Source of the DNA: DATARH01 sp963789255
GTDB lineage: Bacteria; Pseudomonadota; Alphaproteobacteria; ATCC43930; CGMCC-115725
NCBI GenBank assembly: GCA_963789255.1
Contig: CAWBJW010000002.1
Span: 1,054,001-1,118,000, forward strand
DNA: 64,000 nt
Reading direction: 5' to 3'
The notes under the pieces are model-generated. The model was not told the DNA's origin. It made no database searches and saw nothing but the letters and a program-made list of their open reading frames with translations. This document shows positions 57,133 to 64,000 of this stretch, in pieces. The translations under genes and the position numbers were made by a program. Each line of letters opens with the position of its first letter. Positions within the stretch are counted from its first letter, which is position 1.

Positions 57133-57594
57133 ATGCCGCTTTATGAAAATGTGTTTATTGCGCGCCAGGACATCTCCGGCGCGCAGGTTGACGCGCTGGC
57201 CGACACCTTCACCCAGCTCGTCGCCGAGCAGGGCGGCGAGGTCAAGAAACGCGAATACTGGGGCCTGCGAAACCTCGCCTATCGCATGAAGAAGAACCGC
57301 AAGGGCCACTACGTGCTGTTCAACATCGACGGGCCGCCGGCGGCGATCGCCGAGCTCGAACGGACGATGCGGATCAACGAGGACGTGCTGCGCTATCTGA
57401 CCCTGCGGGTCGAGGCGCTCGAAGAAGGCCCCTCGCCGGTGATGCAGAGCCGCGGCAGTCGCGAGGACCGGCCGCGCCGCAGCGACCGCGATCGTTATGG
57501 CGAAGGGCGTGAGCGTTTCGGCGAGCCGCGCGACGGCGGCGAACGCCCGGCCGCGGCGCCGGCCGCCCCGAATGCCGAGCCGGTGGAGGCCTAA
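57133..57594 (+). CDS. rpsF: 30S ribosomal protein S6
   Basis: 153 residues. S6 binds S18 and 16S rRNA on the platform of the small subunit. The first 100 residues follow the family: MPLYENVFIARQDISGAQVDAL, KKREYWGLRNLAYRMKKNRKGHYVLFNIDGPPAAIAELERTMRINEDVLRYLTLRV. The tail (about 105-153) is rich in Arg, Asp, Glu and Pro, longer than E. coli S6 and common in this class. The stop is directly followed by the rpsR ATG with no spacer, so the two should be translationally coupled. Confidence 0.97.
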   Translation: MPLYENVFIARQDISGAQVDALADTFTQLVAEQGGEVKKREYWGLRNLAYRMKKNRKGHYVLFNIDGPPAAIAELERTMRINEDVLRYLTLRVEALEEGPSPVMQSRGSREDRPRRSDRDRYGEGRERFGEPRDGGERPAAAPAAPNAEPVEA

Positions 57595-57921
57595 ATGGAA
57601 AGCATGACGGGATCGGGGCCGGGAGCGGCCCGCGGCGGCGAGCGGGGCGCCGACAGGGGCGCTGACAGGGGCGGCGACCGCGGCGCGGCGGCGGTTGCCC
57701 GCCGGCCGTTCTTTCGGCGCCGCAAATCCTGCCCGTTCTCGGGCCCGAACGCGCCGAAGATCGACTACAAGGACGTGCGCCTGTTGCAGCGCTTCGTCTC
57801 GGAGCGCGGCAAGATCGTGCCGAGCCGCATCACCGCGGTATCGACCCAGAAGCAGCGCGAGCTGGCGCGGGCGATCAAGCGGGCGCGCTTTCTCGGCCTG
57901 CTTCCCTACATGGTGAAGTAG
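57595..57921 (+). CDS. rpsR: 30S ribosomal protein S18 with N-terminal extension
   Basis: 108 residues, about 30 longer than usual. Residues 38-108 are S18: FFRRRKSCPFSGPNAPKIDYKDVRLLQRFVSERGKIVPSRITAVSTQKQRELARAIKRARFLGLLPYM. Residues 1-37 are Gly/Arg/Asp-rich with a repeated GADRGADRGGDRG pattern; an ATG at 57604 would shorten it by only three residues. The extension could be a charged, disordered tail. The gene begins at the base after the rpsF stop. Confidence 0.96.
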   Translation: MESMTGSGPGAARGGERGADRGADRGGDRGAAAVARRPFFRRRKSCPFSGPNAPKIDYKDVRLLQRFVSERGKIVPSRITAVSTQKQRELARAIKRARFLGLLPYMVK

Positions 57922-57952
57922 GCGGGCCCGGCACCGGCGATAGCGGGCGACA

Positions 57953-58873
57953 ATGAAAGGGCTGCGAACCGCCGCCGTCGCGATCGCCTGCGGCGGCATC
58001 GGCGCCTGCCTCTATCTCGCGGTCACGCTGGACACGCCCGGCGCGCTGATTCTGGTCTACATGACGCAGCTGCCGCTGTTCGTCGCCGGGCTATGGCTGG
58101 GCACCGGCGCGGCGGCGCTCGCCGGTCTGACCGGCTCGCTGGTCCTCTTGGGCATAAGCGATCTGCTCGGCGCGGCGATCTTTGCGGCATTGAACGCCGT
58201 CCCGGTCGTGTTGCTCGTCCGCCAGGCGTTGTTGGCGCGGCATTGCGCCGACGGCACGCTCGCCTGGTACCCGCTGGGGCTGTTGACGGCATGGTTGACC
58301 GCGTTCGCCCTGGCTGGGATTGCCGGGGCGCTGCTGCTGCTGGGCGGGCCGCAAGGCTTGCAGTCGGCGGTGCAGGGGGCGGTCGGCGAGGTGCTCGACC
58401 GCCTCGCCCAGCGGCCCCTGCCCAACCGCGATCAGATCGCCGAGGTGCTCGCCATGGTGATCCCCGGCATCGTCGCCGCCTCATGGATGATAATGGCAGT
58501 CGCCAATGCCGTTCTCGCCCAGGGGCTGCTCGCCCGCTTCGGCGCGAACTGGCGTCCATCGCCCGATCTGGCCGGGCTCGGCCTGCCGCGATGGGTCCCG
58601 GTCGCGCCCGGGCTCGCAGCCGCGGCAACGGTCTTTGGCGGCGCGCCGCGGTTCGTCGGCATCAACATGATGATCGCGCTCAGCGTGCCGTTCTGTCTGG
58701 CGGGGCTTGCCGTGCTGCATGCGGCGGCGCACCGGCTGTCGCATCCGGCGATGGCGCTTGTCGGTTTCTATACGCTGGCCGGGCTGTTCGGCTGGCCGCT
58801 CCTGGCGGTCGCCCTGTTGGGGTTGCTGGAGAGCTGGCTCGGGCTACGACACCGCCTTCTGCCTCAGGAGTAA
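57953..58873 (+). CDS. DUF2232-like polytopic membrane protein
   Basis: 306 residues with about eight predicted membrane helices. It occupies the classic position between rpsR and rplI, where DUF2232 (YybS-like) proteins are found in many alphaproteobacteria. The segment LPLFVAGLWLGTGAAALAGLTGSLVLL and a late VAPGLAAAATVFGG...AVALLGLLESWLGLRHRL are consistent with that family. It has no known enzymatic activity; a role as an energy-coupling-type or stress membrane protein is guesswork. Six bases separate its stop from rplI. Confidence 0.8.
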   Translation: MKGLRTAAVAIACGGIGACLYLAVTLDTPGALILVYMTQLPLFVAGLWLGTGAAALAGLTGSLVLLGISDLLGAAIFAALNAVPVVLLVRQALLARHCADGTLAWYPLGLLTAWLTAFALAGIAGALLLLGGPQGLQSAVQGAVGEVLDRLAQRPLPNRDQIAEVLAMVIPGIVAASWMIMAVANAVLAQGLLARFGANWRPSPDLAGLGLPRWVPVAPGLAAAATVFGGAPRFVGINMMIALSVPFCLAGLAVLHAAAHRLSHPAMALVGFYTLAGLFGWPLLAVALLGLLESWLGLRHRLLPQE

Positions 58874-58879
58874 GCATCG

Positions 58880-59416
58880 ATGGTCGATCTCATTCTGTTG
58901 GAACGGGTCGAGAAGCTTGGCCAGATGGGCCAGGTCGTCAAAGTCAAGCCCGGCTACGCCCGCAATTATTTGTTGCCGCAAAAAAAGGCGATGCGCGCCA
59001 CCAAGGAAAATCTCGCCTATTTCCAGACGCAGCGGGCCCAGCTCGAAGCCAACAATTTGGTGCGCAGGTCGGAAGCAAGCGAGGTCGGCGAGAAGCTCGA
59101 AGGATTGAGCGTCGTGCTGATCAGGCAGGCCGGCGAGAGCGGCCAGCTCTATGGCTCGGTTGCCGCGCGCGACATTGCCGAGGCGGTCACCGCTTCCGGC
59201 TTCACCGTCGACAAGCGCCAGATCGTGCTCGAACGCCCGATCAAGACCCTCGGCCTCCACCCGGTCAGGGTGATGCTGCATCCCGAGGTCGGCGTCACGG
59301 TCACTGCCAATATCGCCCAGTCGGAGGAAGCGGCAAGGATGCAGGCGGCCGGCATCAATCCGCTGACCCAGCGCGACGAGGACGACGAGCCGGGCGAAGC
59401 CGAGGGCCAGGGCTGA
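58880..59416 (+). CDS. rplI: 50S ribosomal protein L9
   Basis: 178 residues. L9 spans the ribosome surface with two RNA-binding domains joined by a long helix. The N-domain reads MVDLILLERVEKLGQMGQVVKVKPGYARNYLLPQKKAMRATKENL, the connecting helix follows, and the C-domain has LYGSVAARDIAEAVTASGFTVDKRQIVLERPIKTLGLHPVRVMLHPEVGVTVTANI. The acidic tail after residue 150 is lineage-typical. It ends the S6-S18-membrane protein-L9 operon. Confidence 0.97.
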   Translation: MVDLILLERVEKLGQMGQVVKVKPGYARNYLLPQKKAMRATKENLAYFQTQRAQLEANNLVRRSEASEVGEKLEGLSVVLIRQAGESGQLYGSVAARDIAEAVTASGFTVDKRQIVLERPIKTLGLHPVRVMLHPEVGVTVTANIAQSEEAARMQAAGINPLTQRDEDDEPGEAEGQG

Positions 59417-59423
59417 TACGCTT

Positions 59424-59452
59424 CCTTCGTTGACACTCCCTTCGTTGACACT
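59424..59452 (+). repeat. Short direct repeat downstream of rplI
   Basis: CCTTCGTTGACACT occurs twice in tandem (59424-59437 and 59439-59452), one base apart. It has no hairpin or T run. It may be a replication slip in the spacer before dapD. Confidence 0.6.
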
Positions 59453-59509
59453 GGCGGGCCGGCTCGCTCATCGTGCCGGCACCGCGTTCAGCCCTGCCGG
59501 ACCAAGCTC

Positions 59510-60367
59510 ATGACCCAATCCGATCTCGCCGCAACCATCGATGCCGCGTGGGAGGGCCGCGAACAGGTGTCGCCGGCCACCAGGGGCGCTTGGCGCGATG
59601 CCGTCGAGGCCGCGCTCGACGGGCTCGACGACGGCAGCCTGCGCGTCGCCGAGAAAAGCGCCGGCGGCTGGCAGGTTCATCAGTGGCTCAAGAAAGCGGT
59701 GCTGCTGTCGTTCCGGCTCAACGACATGGTCGAGATCCCGGGCGGCCCGGTCGATCCCGAGCGCGGCCCCGCCAAATGGTGGGACAAGGTGCCGTCCAAA
59801 TTCGCCGGCTGGTCGTCGAACCGCTTTCGCGACGCCGGGTTCCGTGCCGTGCCCGGCGCCATCGTGCGGCGCTCGGCCTATATCGCGCCGAACGTCGTGT
59901 TGATGCCGAGCTTCGTCAATGTCGGCGCCCATGTCGGCAGCGGCACGATGGTCGATACCTGGGCGACGGTCGGCTCCTGCGCCCAGATCGGCCGCAACTG
60001 CCACCTGTCGGGCGGGGTCGGGATCGGCGGCGTCCTGGAGCCGCTGCAGGCCGAGCCGGTCATCATCGAGGATGACTGCTTCATCGGCGCGCGCAGCGAA
60101 GTCGTCGAGGGCGTCATCGTCGAGCAGGGCGCCGTCCTGGCGATGGGCACCTTCATCAGCTCGACGACCAAGATCGTCAACCGCGACACCGGAGAGATCC
60201 ATATGGGCCGGGTGCCGGCCTATTCGGTGGTCGTGCCCGGCGCGTTTCCCGGCAAGCCATTGCCCGACGGCAGCCCGGGTCCGAGCCTCTACTGCGCGGT
60301 CATCGTCAAGCGGGTCGATGCGCAGACCCGCGCCAAGACCGCGATCAACGAGTTGCTGCGCGACTAA
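59510..60367 (+). CDS. dapD: 2,3,4,5-tetrahydropyridine-2,6-dicarboxylate N-succinyltransferase
   Basis: 285 residues, normal. DapD adds succinyl from succinyl-CoA to tetrahydrodipicolinate in lysine/mDAP synthesis. The N-domain has IDAAWEGREQVSPATRGAWRDAVEAAL. The left-handed beta-helix follows in hexapeptide turns: AYIAPNVVLMPSFVNVGAHVGSGTMVDTWATVGSCAQIGRNCHLSGGVGIGGVLEPLQAEPVIIEDDCFIGARSEVVEGVIVEQGAVLAMG. The end is KTAINELLRD. It runs in the same direction as dapE, the next-but-one enzyme of the pathway, with one opposite gene between. Confidence 0.95.
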   Translation: MTQSDLAATIDAAWEGREQVSPATRGAWRDAVEAALDGLDDGSLRVAEKSAGGWQVHQWLKKAVLLSFRLNDMVEIPGGPVDPERGPAKWWDKVPSKFAGWSSNRFRDAGFRAVPGAIVRRSAYIAPNVVLMPSFVNVGAHVGSGTMVDTWATVGSCAQIGRNCHLSGGVGIGGVLEPLQAEPVIIEDDCFIGARSEVVEGVIVEQGAVLAMGTFISSTTKIVNRDTGEIHMGRVPAYSVVVPGAFPGKPLPDGSPGPSLYCAVIVKRVDAQTRAKTAINELLRD

Positions 60368-60777
60368 TGCCGTGGTTGACCTTGCTCTGTGCCTGCGGCT
60401 CCCGATCCACGCCACCGATCTATCAAATGCCCGAGAGCGCCATAAATGATCCCCCAGAAAAGGCCGTTAATGACTTCGATCGTGAGGCTCTCCCGCGCAT
60501 TCACAATCGTATGAGGATCCCGAAGACCCAACGCCGTGGCAGCTTCAAAGCCTGGAACGCCATGGACAAACGCGGAGATAAGCCCCAGCATGCCCGGCAA
60601 CAATCCTATATAGGGCACAAAGAATAGGGAATATAATCCAAGACTAGCTGGAGCGATAATCATGCCGAAGGAGAGTCCAGTTACGGCCCAGGTTCGGCTG
60701 GAACACGCTCGCTTTGCGAGTTGATGAACGACGAACGGCACCAACCAAAGGATCAACAGGCCGGTTATGGCTAGCAT
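60364..60777 (-). CDS. Small polytopic membrane protein
   Basis: 137 residues, four predicted membrane helices (ITGLLILWLVPFVVHQLA; GLSFGMIIAPASLGLYSLFFVP; IGLLPGMLGLISAFVHG; EVINGLFWGIIYGALGHLI). It lies convergent to dapD, overlapping its last four bases, and separates dapD from dapE. The base composition and codon use are less GC-rich than in the neighbours, hinting at transfer. No family recognised. Confidence 0.5.
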   Translation of the reverse strand: MLAITGLLILWLVPFVVHQLAKRACSSRTWAVTGLSFGMIIAPASLGLYSLFFVPYIGLLPGMLGLISAFVHGVPGFEAATALGLRDPHTIVNARESLTIEVINGLFWGIIYGALGHLIDRWRGSGAAGTEQGQPRH

Positions 60778-60893
60778 TTTACATCCGGTTAACGTGATGT
60801 TGCCCGTTTACAGAGGAATGACTGCCAATGATACTGACGTATAGATGCAGGCCGAAAATTGGCGGTAGTGATCAGCGCATTCCGATCCTCCAT

Positions 60894-60969
60894 CGTCATT
60901 CCCGCAAAGGCGGGAATCAAGGGCGGGCGGTGCACCGTTGCTCCTGGACCCTCGCTCGCGCGGGGGTGA
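60894..60969. repeat. REP-like palindromic repeat upstream of dapE
   Basis: The segment starts GTCATTCCCGCAAAGGCGGGAAT and ends CGCGCGGGGGTGAC, so it is bounded by GTCA and TGAC and contains two smaller stems. Such elements are scattered between genes in many proteobacteria. It ends 20 bases before the dapE start, so a hairpin could affect its translation. Confidence 0.65.
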
Positions 60970-60989
60970 CCGCAAAAGGGTAGCGGCCA

Positions 60990-62177
60990 ATGCCCGCGAT
61001 CGATCCCGTCGATCTTGCCGCCGAGCTGATCCGCCGGCCGAGCGTGACGCCGAAGGACGAAGGGGCGCTCGACATCGTCGCCGCGCGCCTCGAACGGCTC
61101 GGTTTCGCCTGCCATCGCCTGGTGTTCGACGATCCCGGCAGCGAGCCGATTACCAATCTCTATGCCCGCTTTGGCAGCGGGCGGCCCAATCTGTGCTTTG
61201 CCGGTCATACCGACGTGGTGCCGCCGGGGCCAGCCGATTCGTGGTCCTTCGAGCCGTTCGCCGCGAGCCTGCGCGACGGCGCGCTGTGCGGCCGGGGCGC
61301 GGTTGACATGAAAGGGGCGATCGCCGCCTTCGCCGCCGCCGCCGAGCGGTTTCTCCGGGTGCGCGGCGCCGCTTTCGCGGGATCGATCAGCCTGCTCATT
61401 ACCGGCGACGAGGAAGGGGTCGCGGTCAACGGCACCAAGAAGGTGCTCGCCTGGCTGGCCGCGCGCGGCGAAGCCCTCGACGCCTGCGTCGTCGGCGAGC
61501 CGACCTCGGCCGCGGCACTCGGCGACATGATCAAGATCGGCCGGCGCGGCAGCATGACCGGGCGGCTCACCGTCGAAGGCGTGCAGGGCCACGTCGCCTA
61601 TCCGCACCTGACCGACAATGCGGCGCACCGGCTTGTCGAACTGCTGCATACCCTGACCGCGGGCGCGCTCGACGCCGGCACCGAGCATTTTCAGCCGTCG
61701 AGCCTGCAGGTGACGACGATCGATATCGGCAATCCGGCGACCAACGTCGTCCCCGGTCTGGCGCGCGCCACCTTCAACATCCGCTTCAACGATCGCTGGA
61801 CCAGCGACACGCTGAAAGCCTGGGTCGCCGACAGACTGGCGGCGGCCGGCGGAATTTCCAGCGGGCGCTATCAGCTCGCCTGGGAGGTCAGCGGCGAATC
61901 CTTTCTGGTGCCGCCCGGCCCGGTCAGCGAGTGCCTCAGCGCGGCGATCGGCGCGGTCACCGGCCGCACCCCCGAGCTCAGCACCACCGGCGGCACCTCC
62001 GACGCACGCTTCATCCACGCGCATTGTCCGGTCGCCGAATTCGGCCTCGTCGGGCTGACGATGCACAAGACCGACGAGCGCGTCGAACTCGCCGACCTCG
62101 CCCAGCTGACCGCGATCTACGAGGCCTTTCTCGACCGCTTCTTCGGCCGGGCATCAACGGCCGAGCCCGATAGATGA
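60990..62177 (+). CDS. dapE: Succinyl-diaminopimelate desuccinylase
   Basis: 395 residues. DapE, a dinuclear-zinc M20 hydrolase, releases succinate from N-succinyl-LL-diaminopimelate before DapF acts. The signature residues are present: FAGHTDVVPPG (His), CGRGAVDMKGAIAAF (Asp) and LLITGDEEGVAVNG (Glu). The dimerisation-domain motif GRRGSMTGRLTVEGVQGHVAYPHLTDN and the C-terminal STTGGTSDARFIH follow. The start is 20 bases after a REP-like element, with no clear ribosome-binding site. The stop overlaps the next ATG (ATGA). Confidence 0.95.
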   Translation: MPAIDPVDLAAELIRRPSVTPKDEGALDIVAARLERLGFACHRLVFDDPGSEPITNLYARFGSGRPNLCFAGHTDVVPPGPADSWSFEPFAASLRDGALCGRGAVDMKGAIAAFAAAAERFLRVRGAAFAGSISLLITGDEEGVAVNGTKKVLAWLAARGEALDACVVGEPTSAAALGDMIKIGRRGSMTGRLTVEGVQGHVAYPHLTDNAAHRLVELLHTLTAGALDAGTEHFQPSSLQVTTIDIGNPATNVVPGLARATFNIRFNDRWTSDTLKAWVADRLAAAGGISSGRYQLAWEVSGESFLVPPGPVSECLSAAIGAVTGRTPELSTTGGTSDARFIHAHCPVAEFGLVGLTMHKTDERVELADLAQLTAIYEAFLDRFFGRASTAEPDR

Positions 62178-62750
62178 CATCGGCGGCCTGGACCGAGGTG
62201 CAGGCTGGCGGTCGGCGGCGCCTTGCGCCTGGCCTGCGGCGACCGGCGCGGGCTAGGGCTTTTCGACACCTCGATCGACGGGTTCTGGCGCTCGTTTCGC
62301 GCCGGGGTGATCTGCTACCCGCTCTACCTCGTGCTCCTCGGCTTTCGCGTTGCCGACGCGCAATGGGCCGCATCCGGGATCGCGCCGATCCTCGTCGTCG
62401 AGACGATTGCCTATGTCATCTCCTGGGTGGCGTTCCCGCTGCTGATCCTGCCGGTTTCCCGCGGTCTTGGCCGCGAGAGCCGGTTTCTCGCCTTCATGGT
62501 CGCCTACAACTGGTCGCAGATACCGCAGACCGCGCTGTTCGTGCTGGTCGGGGTGGATAGCGCGACCGGCCTCCTCGGGCCATCGGCCGCGCAGTTCGCC
62601 GGATTGCTCGCCGTCATCGCCTCGCTTGTCTACGAGTGGTACATCGCCCGCGTCGCGCTCGCGGTCACCGGCGCGCAGGCGACGCTCGTGGTCATCGTCG
62701 ATCTCGTGCTCAGCACCGCCTTGGGCCGCGTTGCGCAGGGACTGTACTAG
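62174..62750 (+). CDS. Polytopic membrane protein, apparently broken near its start
   Basis: The ATG 62174 overlaps the dapE stop (ATGA), a strong sign of the true start. That frame gives MTSAAWTEVQ and then degenerates. The good frame runs from about 62209 (LAVGGALRLACGDRRGLGLFDTSIDGFWRSF) to TAG 62750, with five or so membrane helices (AGVICYPLYLVLLGF; ILVVETIAYVISWVAFPLLIL; LLAVIASLVYEWYIARVALAV). Deleting one G in CAGGCTG joins the frames as EVQLAVGGALRLA. A TTG start at 62223 is the only other option. No named family; a YIP1-like membrane fold is possible. Confidence 0.65.
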
Positions 62751-62907
62751 GGTCAAACTCAATTTCGCAATCCGCCAGCCCCTGGCGGCGTAAGGTTCAG
62801 GCCAACGGCGTTCCGCAGCACGGGAAACCGTACTCAAGACTGAAGCGTGCCAGCCACCTGCTCTGTCAAGCGGCTGACCGTTTTATGCGTTCATAGATAT
62901 TATCATG

Positions 62908-62936
62908 TTGACAAATTATGCATAATATGCCATAGT
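62908..62936 (+). promoter_or_regulatory. Strong sigma70-type promoter with a palindrome in its spacer
   Basis: TTGACA (62908-62913) is followed after 17 bases by CATAGT (62931-62936), 10 of 12 consensus matches. A perfect 12-base palindrome, ATTATGCATAAT (62915-62926), lies in the spacer, a natural operator position. The region is sharply AT-rich in a GC-rich window, and MucR-type regulators prefer such DNA. Confidence 0.55.
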
Positions 62937-62998
62937 ATCATTTTGAGGCCAGCTGTGTCGCAGATGATGGCTGTTTTTCGCGACGAGGGGAGCCGGCG

Positions 62999-63106
62999 AT
63001 GGTTGATATGCTGCTGCACACCTACATCCGGGCGATCGACGCCACCGATTTCGAGCGGCGGCTGAAACGGCTGGAGGCGAGCGATAACCGGGCCGGCTCA
63101 TGGTAG
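62999..63106 (+). CDS. Small 35-residue protein
   Basis: ATG 62999 follows a gaggggag ribosome-binding site. The peptide starts MVDMLLHTYIRAIDATDFE and continues RRLKRLEASDNRAGSW. It is amphipathic and charged. It lies 63 bases after the promoter at 62908 and ends within a strong hairpin, so it has the layout of a complete small transcription unit. No family recognised; an RNA with an incidental frame is the alternative. Confidence 0.45.
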   Translation: MVDMLLHTYIRAIDATDFERRLKRLEASDNRAGSW

Positions 63107-63139
63107 TCCGGCCCGGTCCGGGGCAGTCCGGGCCGGACT
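63105..63139 (+). terminator. Strong stem-loop at the end of the small gene
   Basis: A perfect 12-bp inverted repeat (AGTCCGGCCCGG, 63105-63116; CCGGGCCGGACT, 63128-63139) with an 11-base loop begins at the stop codon of the small gene. A run of T is absent, though AAATTT follows 12 bases later. It may terminate or stabilise the transcript. Confidence 0.5.
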
Positions 63140-63230
63140 CGCCCGCTGTAAATTTCCTGCAGAAAAAACAGCAAAAACAGCGGAGCGGCGGTTGTCTGGA
63201 CCGGCCCCGGGCGTCACCGCGCACAGCGCC

Positions 63231-63258
63231 TTGTACTTTTGCCCATCTTTGGTATTAG
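63231..63258 (+). promoter_or_regulatory. Candidate promoter of the MucR gene
   Basis: TTGTAC (63231-63236) and TATTAG (63253-63258) are 16 bases apart, 28 bases before the MucR start codon. A gggggac ribosome-binding site follows. MucR proteins commonly repress their own genes through AT-rich sites. Confidence 0.4.
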
Positions 63259-63285
63259 ACTTGGCAAATCGAACAGGGGGACGAA

Positions 63286-63774
63286 ATGGCCGCTGAAGCG
63301 AAATATCAAGGGGTATATCCCCAGCTCGTCACCAAGATCATCGCCAGCTACGTATCGCACCATAATATCGCGCCCGAGCAGATACCCGAATTGATCAACT
63401 CGGTGCATCGCACGATCGACAGCCTCGGCAAGCCGGTTGAGCCGCAAGGCGCCTTGACCCCGGCCGTGCCGTTGCGGCGCTCGGTGCAGCGCGATGCCGT
63501 CATTTGCCTCGAATGCGGCTGGAAGGGCAAGATGCTGCGTCGGCACCTCAGCACCCGCCATGGCTTGACCGGGGAGCTGTATCTCAAACGCTGGGGCCTG
63601 CCAAGCGATCATCCGCTGACCGCACCGATCTATTCCGAGCAACGCTCGATCCTGGCCAAGGAGTTGGGCCTCGGCCGCGGCGGCCGCCAGACCGCGCCGC
63701 CGCCGCCGCCGCCAAGCGAGGCGCCGCGACGCCGCGGCCGGCCCCGCGGTTCCCGCAACGCGCGCGCCGGGTAG
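63286..63774 (+). CDS. mucR: MucR/Ros family zinc-finger transcriptional regulator
   Basis: 162 residues. The N-terminal oligomerisation region (about 1-50) has VTKIIASYVSHHNIAPEQIPELINSVHRTI, the family's hallmark. The Ros-type zinc finger is C74-x2-C77-x9-H87-x4-H92 (ICLECGWKGKMLRRHLSTRH), then LTGELYLKRWGLPSDHPLTAP. A Pro-rich and Arg/Gly-rich tail ends in GRPRGSRN, an AT-hook-like stretch that would grip the minor groove. MucR proteins are global H-NS-like repressors of exopolysaccharide, motility and virulence genes in alphaproteobacteria. Confidence 0.94.
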   Translation: MAAEAKYQGVYPQLVTKIIASYVSHHNIAPEQIPELINSVHRTIDSLGKPVEPQGALTPAVPLRRSVQRDAVICLECGWKGKMLRRHLSTRHGLTGELYLKRWGLPSDHPLTAPIYSEQRSILAKELGLGRGGRQTAPPPPPPSEAPRRRGRPRGSRNARAG

Positions 63775-63785
63775 GCGTCCGGCAA

Positions 63786-64000
63786 TCAAGCGCCGGGAGG
63801 TTTGCGGCGCCGCGTCCCGGTCTCGGTGACGATCAGTTCCATCGGCACGTCGAAGGGCTGGGGATGGATCGTCTGCAGTTGCTGTATGTCGAACCCGATC
63901 CCGACTGCCAGTGGTCGCGGCGACAGCGCCCCCAGGGTTCGGTCGAAATAGCCGCCGCCGTAGCCCAGCCGGTAGCAGGCCGGGTCGAACCCGACGAGCG
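63786..64000 (-). CDS. 5-formyltetrahydrofolate cyclo-ligase family protein, C-terminal part (5' end outside window)
   Basis: On the minus strand the last 70 residues include LVGFDPACYRLGYGGGYFDRTL, the family's substrate and ATP-binding signature (GFD..G.RLG.G.G.YDR), and FDVPMELIVTETGTRRRKPPGA at the end. The enzyme converts 5-formyl-THF to 5,10-methenyl-THF using ATP. The stop is at 63786-63788. It converges with mucR, eleven bases away. Confidence 0.9.
   Translation of the reverse strand, partial: LVGFDPACYRLGYGGGYFDRTLGALSPRPLAVGIGFDIQQLQTIHPQPFDVPMELIVTETGTRRRKPPGA

Overview
The window is GC-rich DNA (mostly about 65-70% G+C by eye) from an alphaproteobacterium. Supporting signs are a MucR/Ros-type zinc-finger regulator, an NdvB-type cyclic beta-1,2-glucan synthase, the dapF-mtaB-ftsY and rpsF-rpsR-DUF2232-rplI operons, FNR/FixK-type boxes and intergenic palindromes of a kind common in this class. 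Rhodospirillales or a relative is plausible, but I cannot fix the genus.

Layout. 1-6.0 kb: a degraded patch holding a GlcG-like gene, a frameshifted LLM flavin oxidoreductase, an unrecognised fragment, the DUF3300-DUF2950 envelope pair with upstream FNR-like boxes, a sensor kinase lacking its centre, and tRNA-Arg(ACG). 6.2-10.8 kb: housekeeping genes (flavin reductase, a secreted basic protein, dapF, mtaB, ftsY). 10.8-17.5 kb: palindromic repeats, a DUF559 gene, uvrA, an IS630 copy and a VOC gene. 17.5-25.6 kb: a TonB-dependent receptor with a sugar-type ABC importer (two permeases, two paralogous binding proteins, no ATPase in view), then ssb. 25.6-30.6 kb: a graveyard with an integrase split by a second IS630, a HAD phosphatase tip, and a VWA/kinase chimera. 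31-41 kb: small proteins, an FNR-like box, a PPOX protein and the giant glucan synthase. 41-54 kb: IS1182 elements, an FAD monooxygenase, a 2-hydroxyacid dehydrogenase, MocR plus PPOX, an MFS transporter, a molybdenum hydroxylase large subunit, a solitary IstB and a repeat-bearing ParA-like ATPase. 54-64 kb: cupin, nagA, the ribosomal S6/S18/L9 operon, dapD, dapE, MucR and the end of a 5-formyl-THF cyclo-ligase gene.

Working together. dapF, dapD and dapE serve lysine/diaminopimelate synthesis. uvrA and ssb serve DNA maintenance. The receptor and ABC genes look like one uptake route. The PPOX protein and possibly the glucan synthase lie downstream of an FNR-like box, as does DUF3300-DUF2950, which suggests oxygen-linked control of the envelope.

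Caution on sequence quality. At least eight genes and the tRNA become normal when one inserted base is removed (two bases in the VOC gene). In most cases the extra base is an A, five times in the form GAC to GAAC. The same kind of lesion in uvrA, ndvB, mocR and a tRNA points to insertion-biased sequencing error at least as strongly as to real gene decay. Several other genes (sensor kinase, nucleotidyltransferase, HAD, VWA/kinase, alpha/beta hydrolase, integrase) are genuinely truncated.
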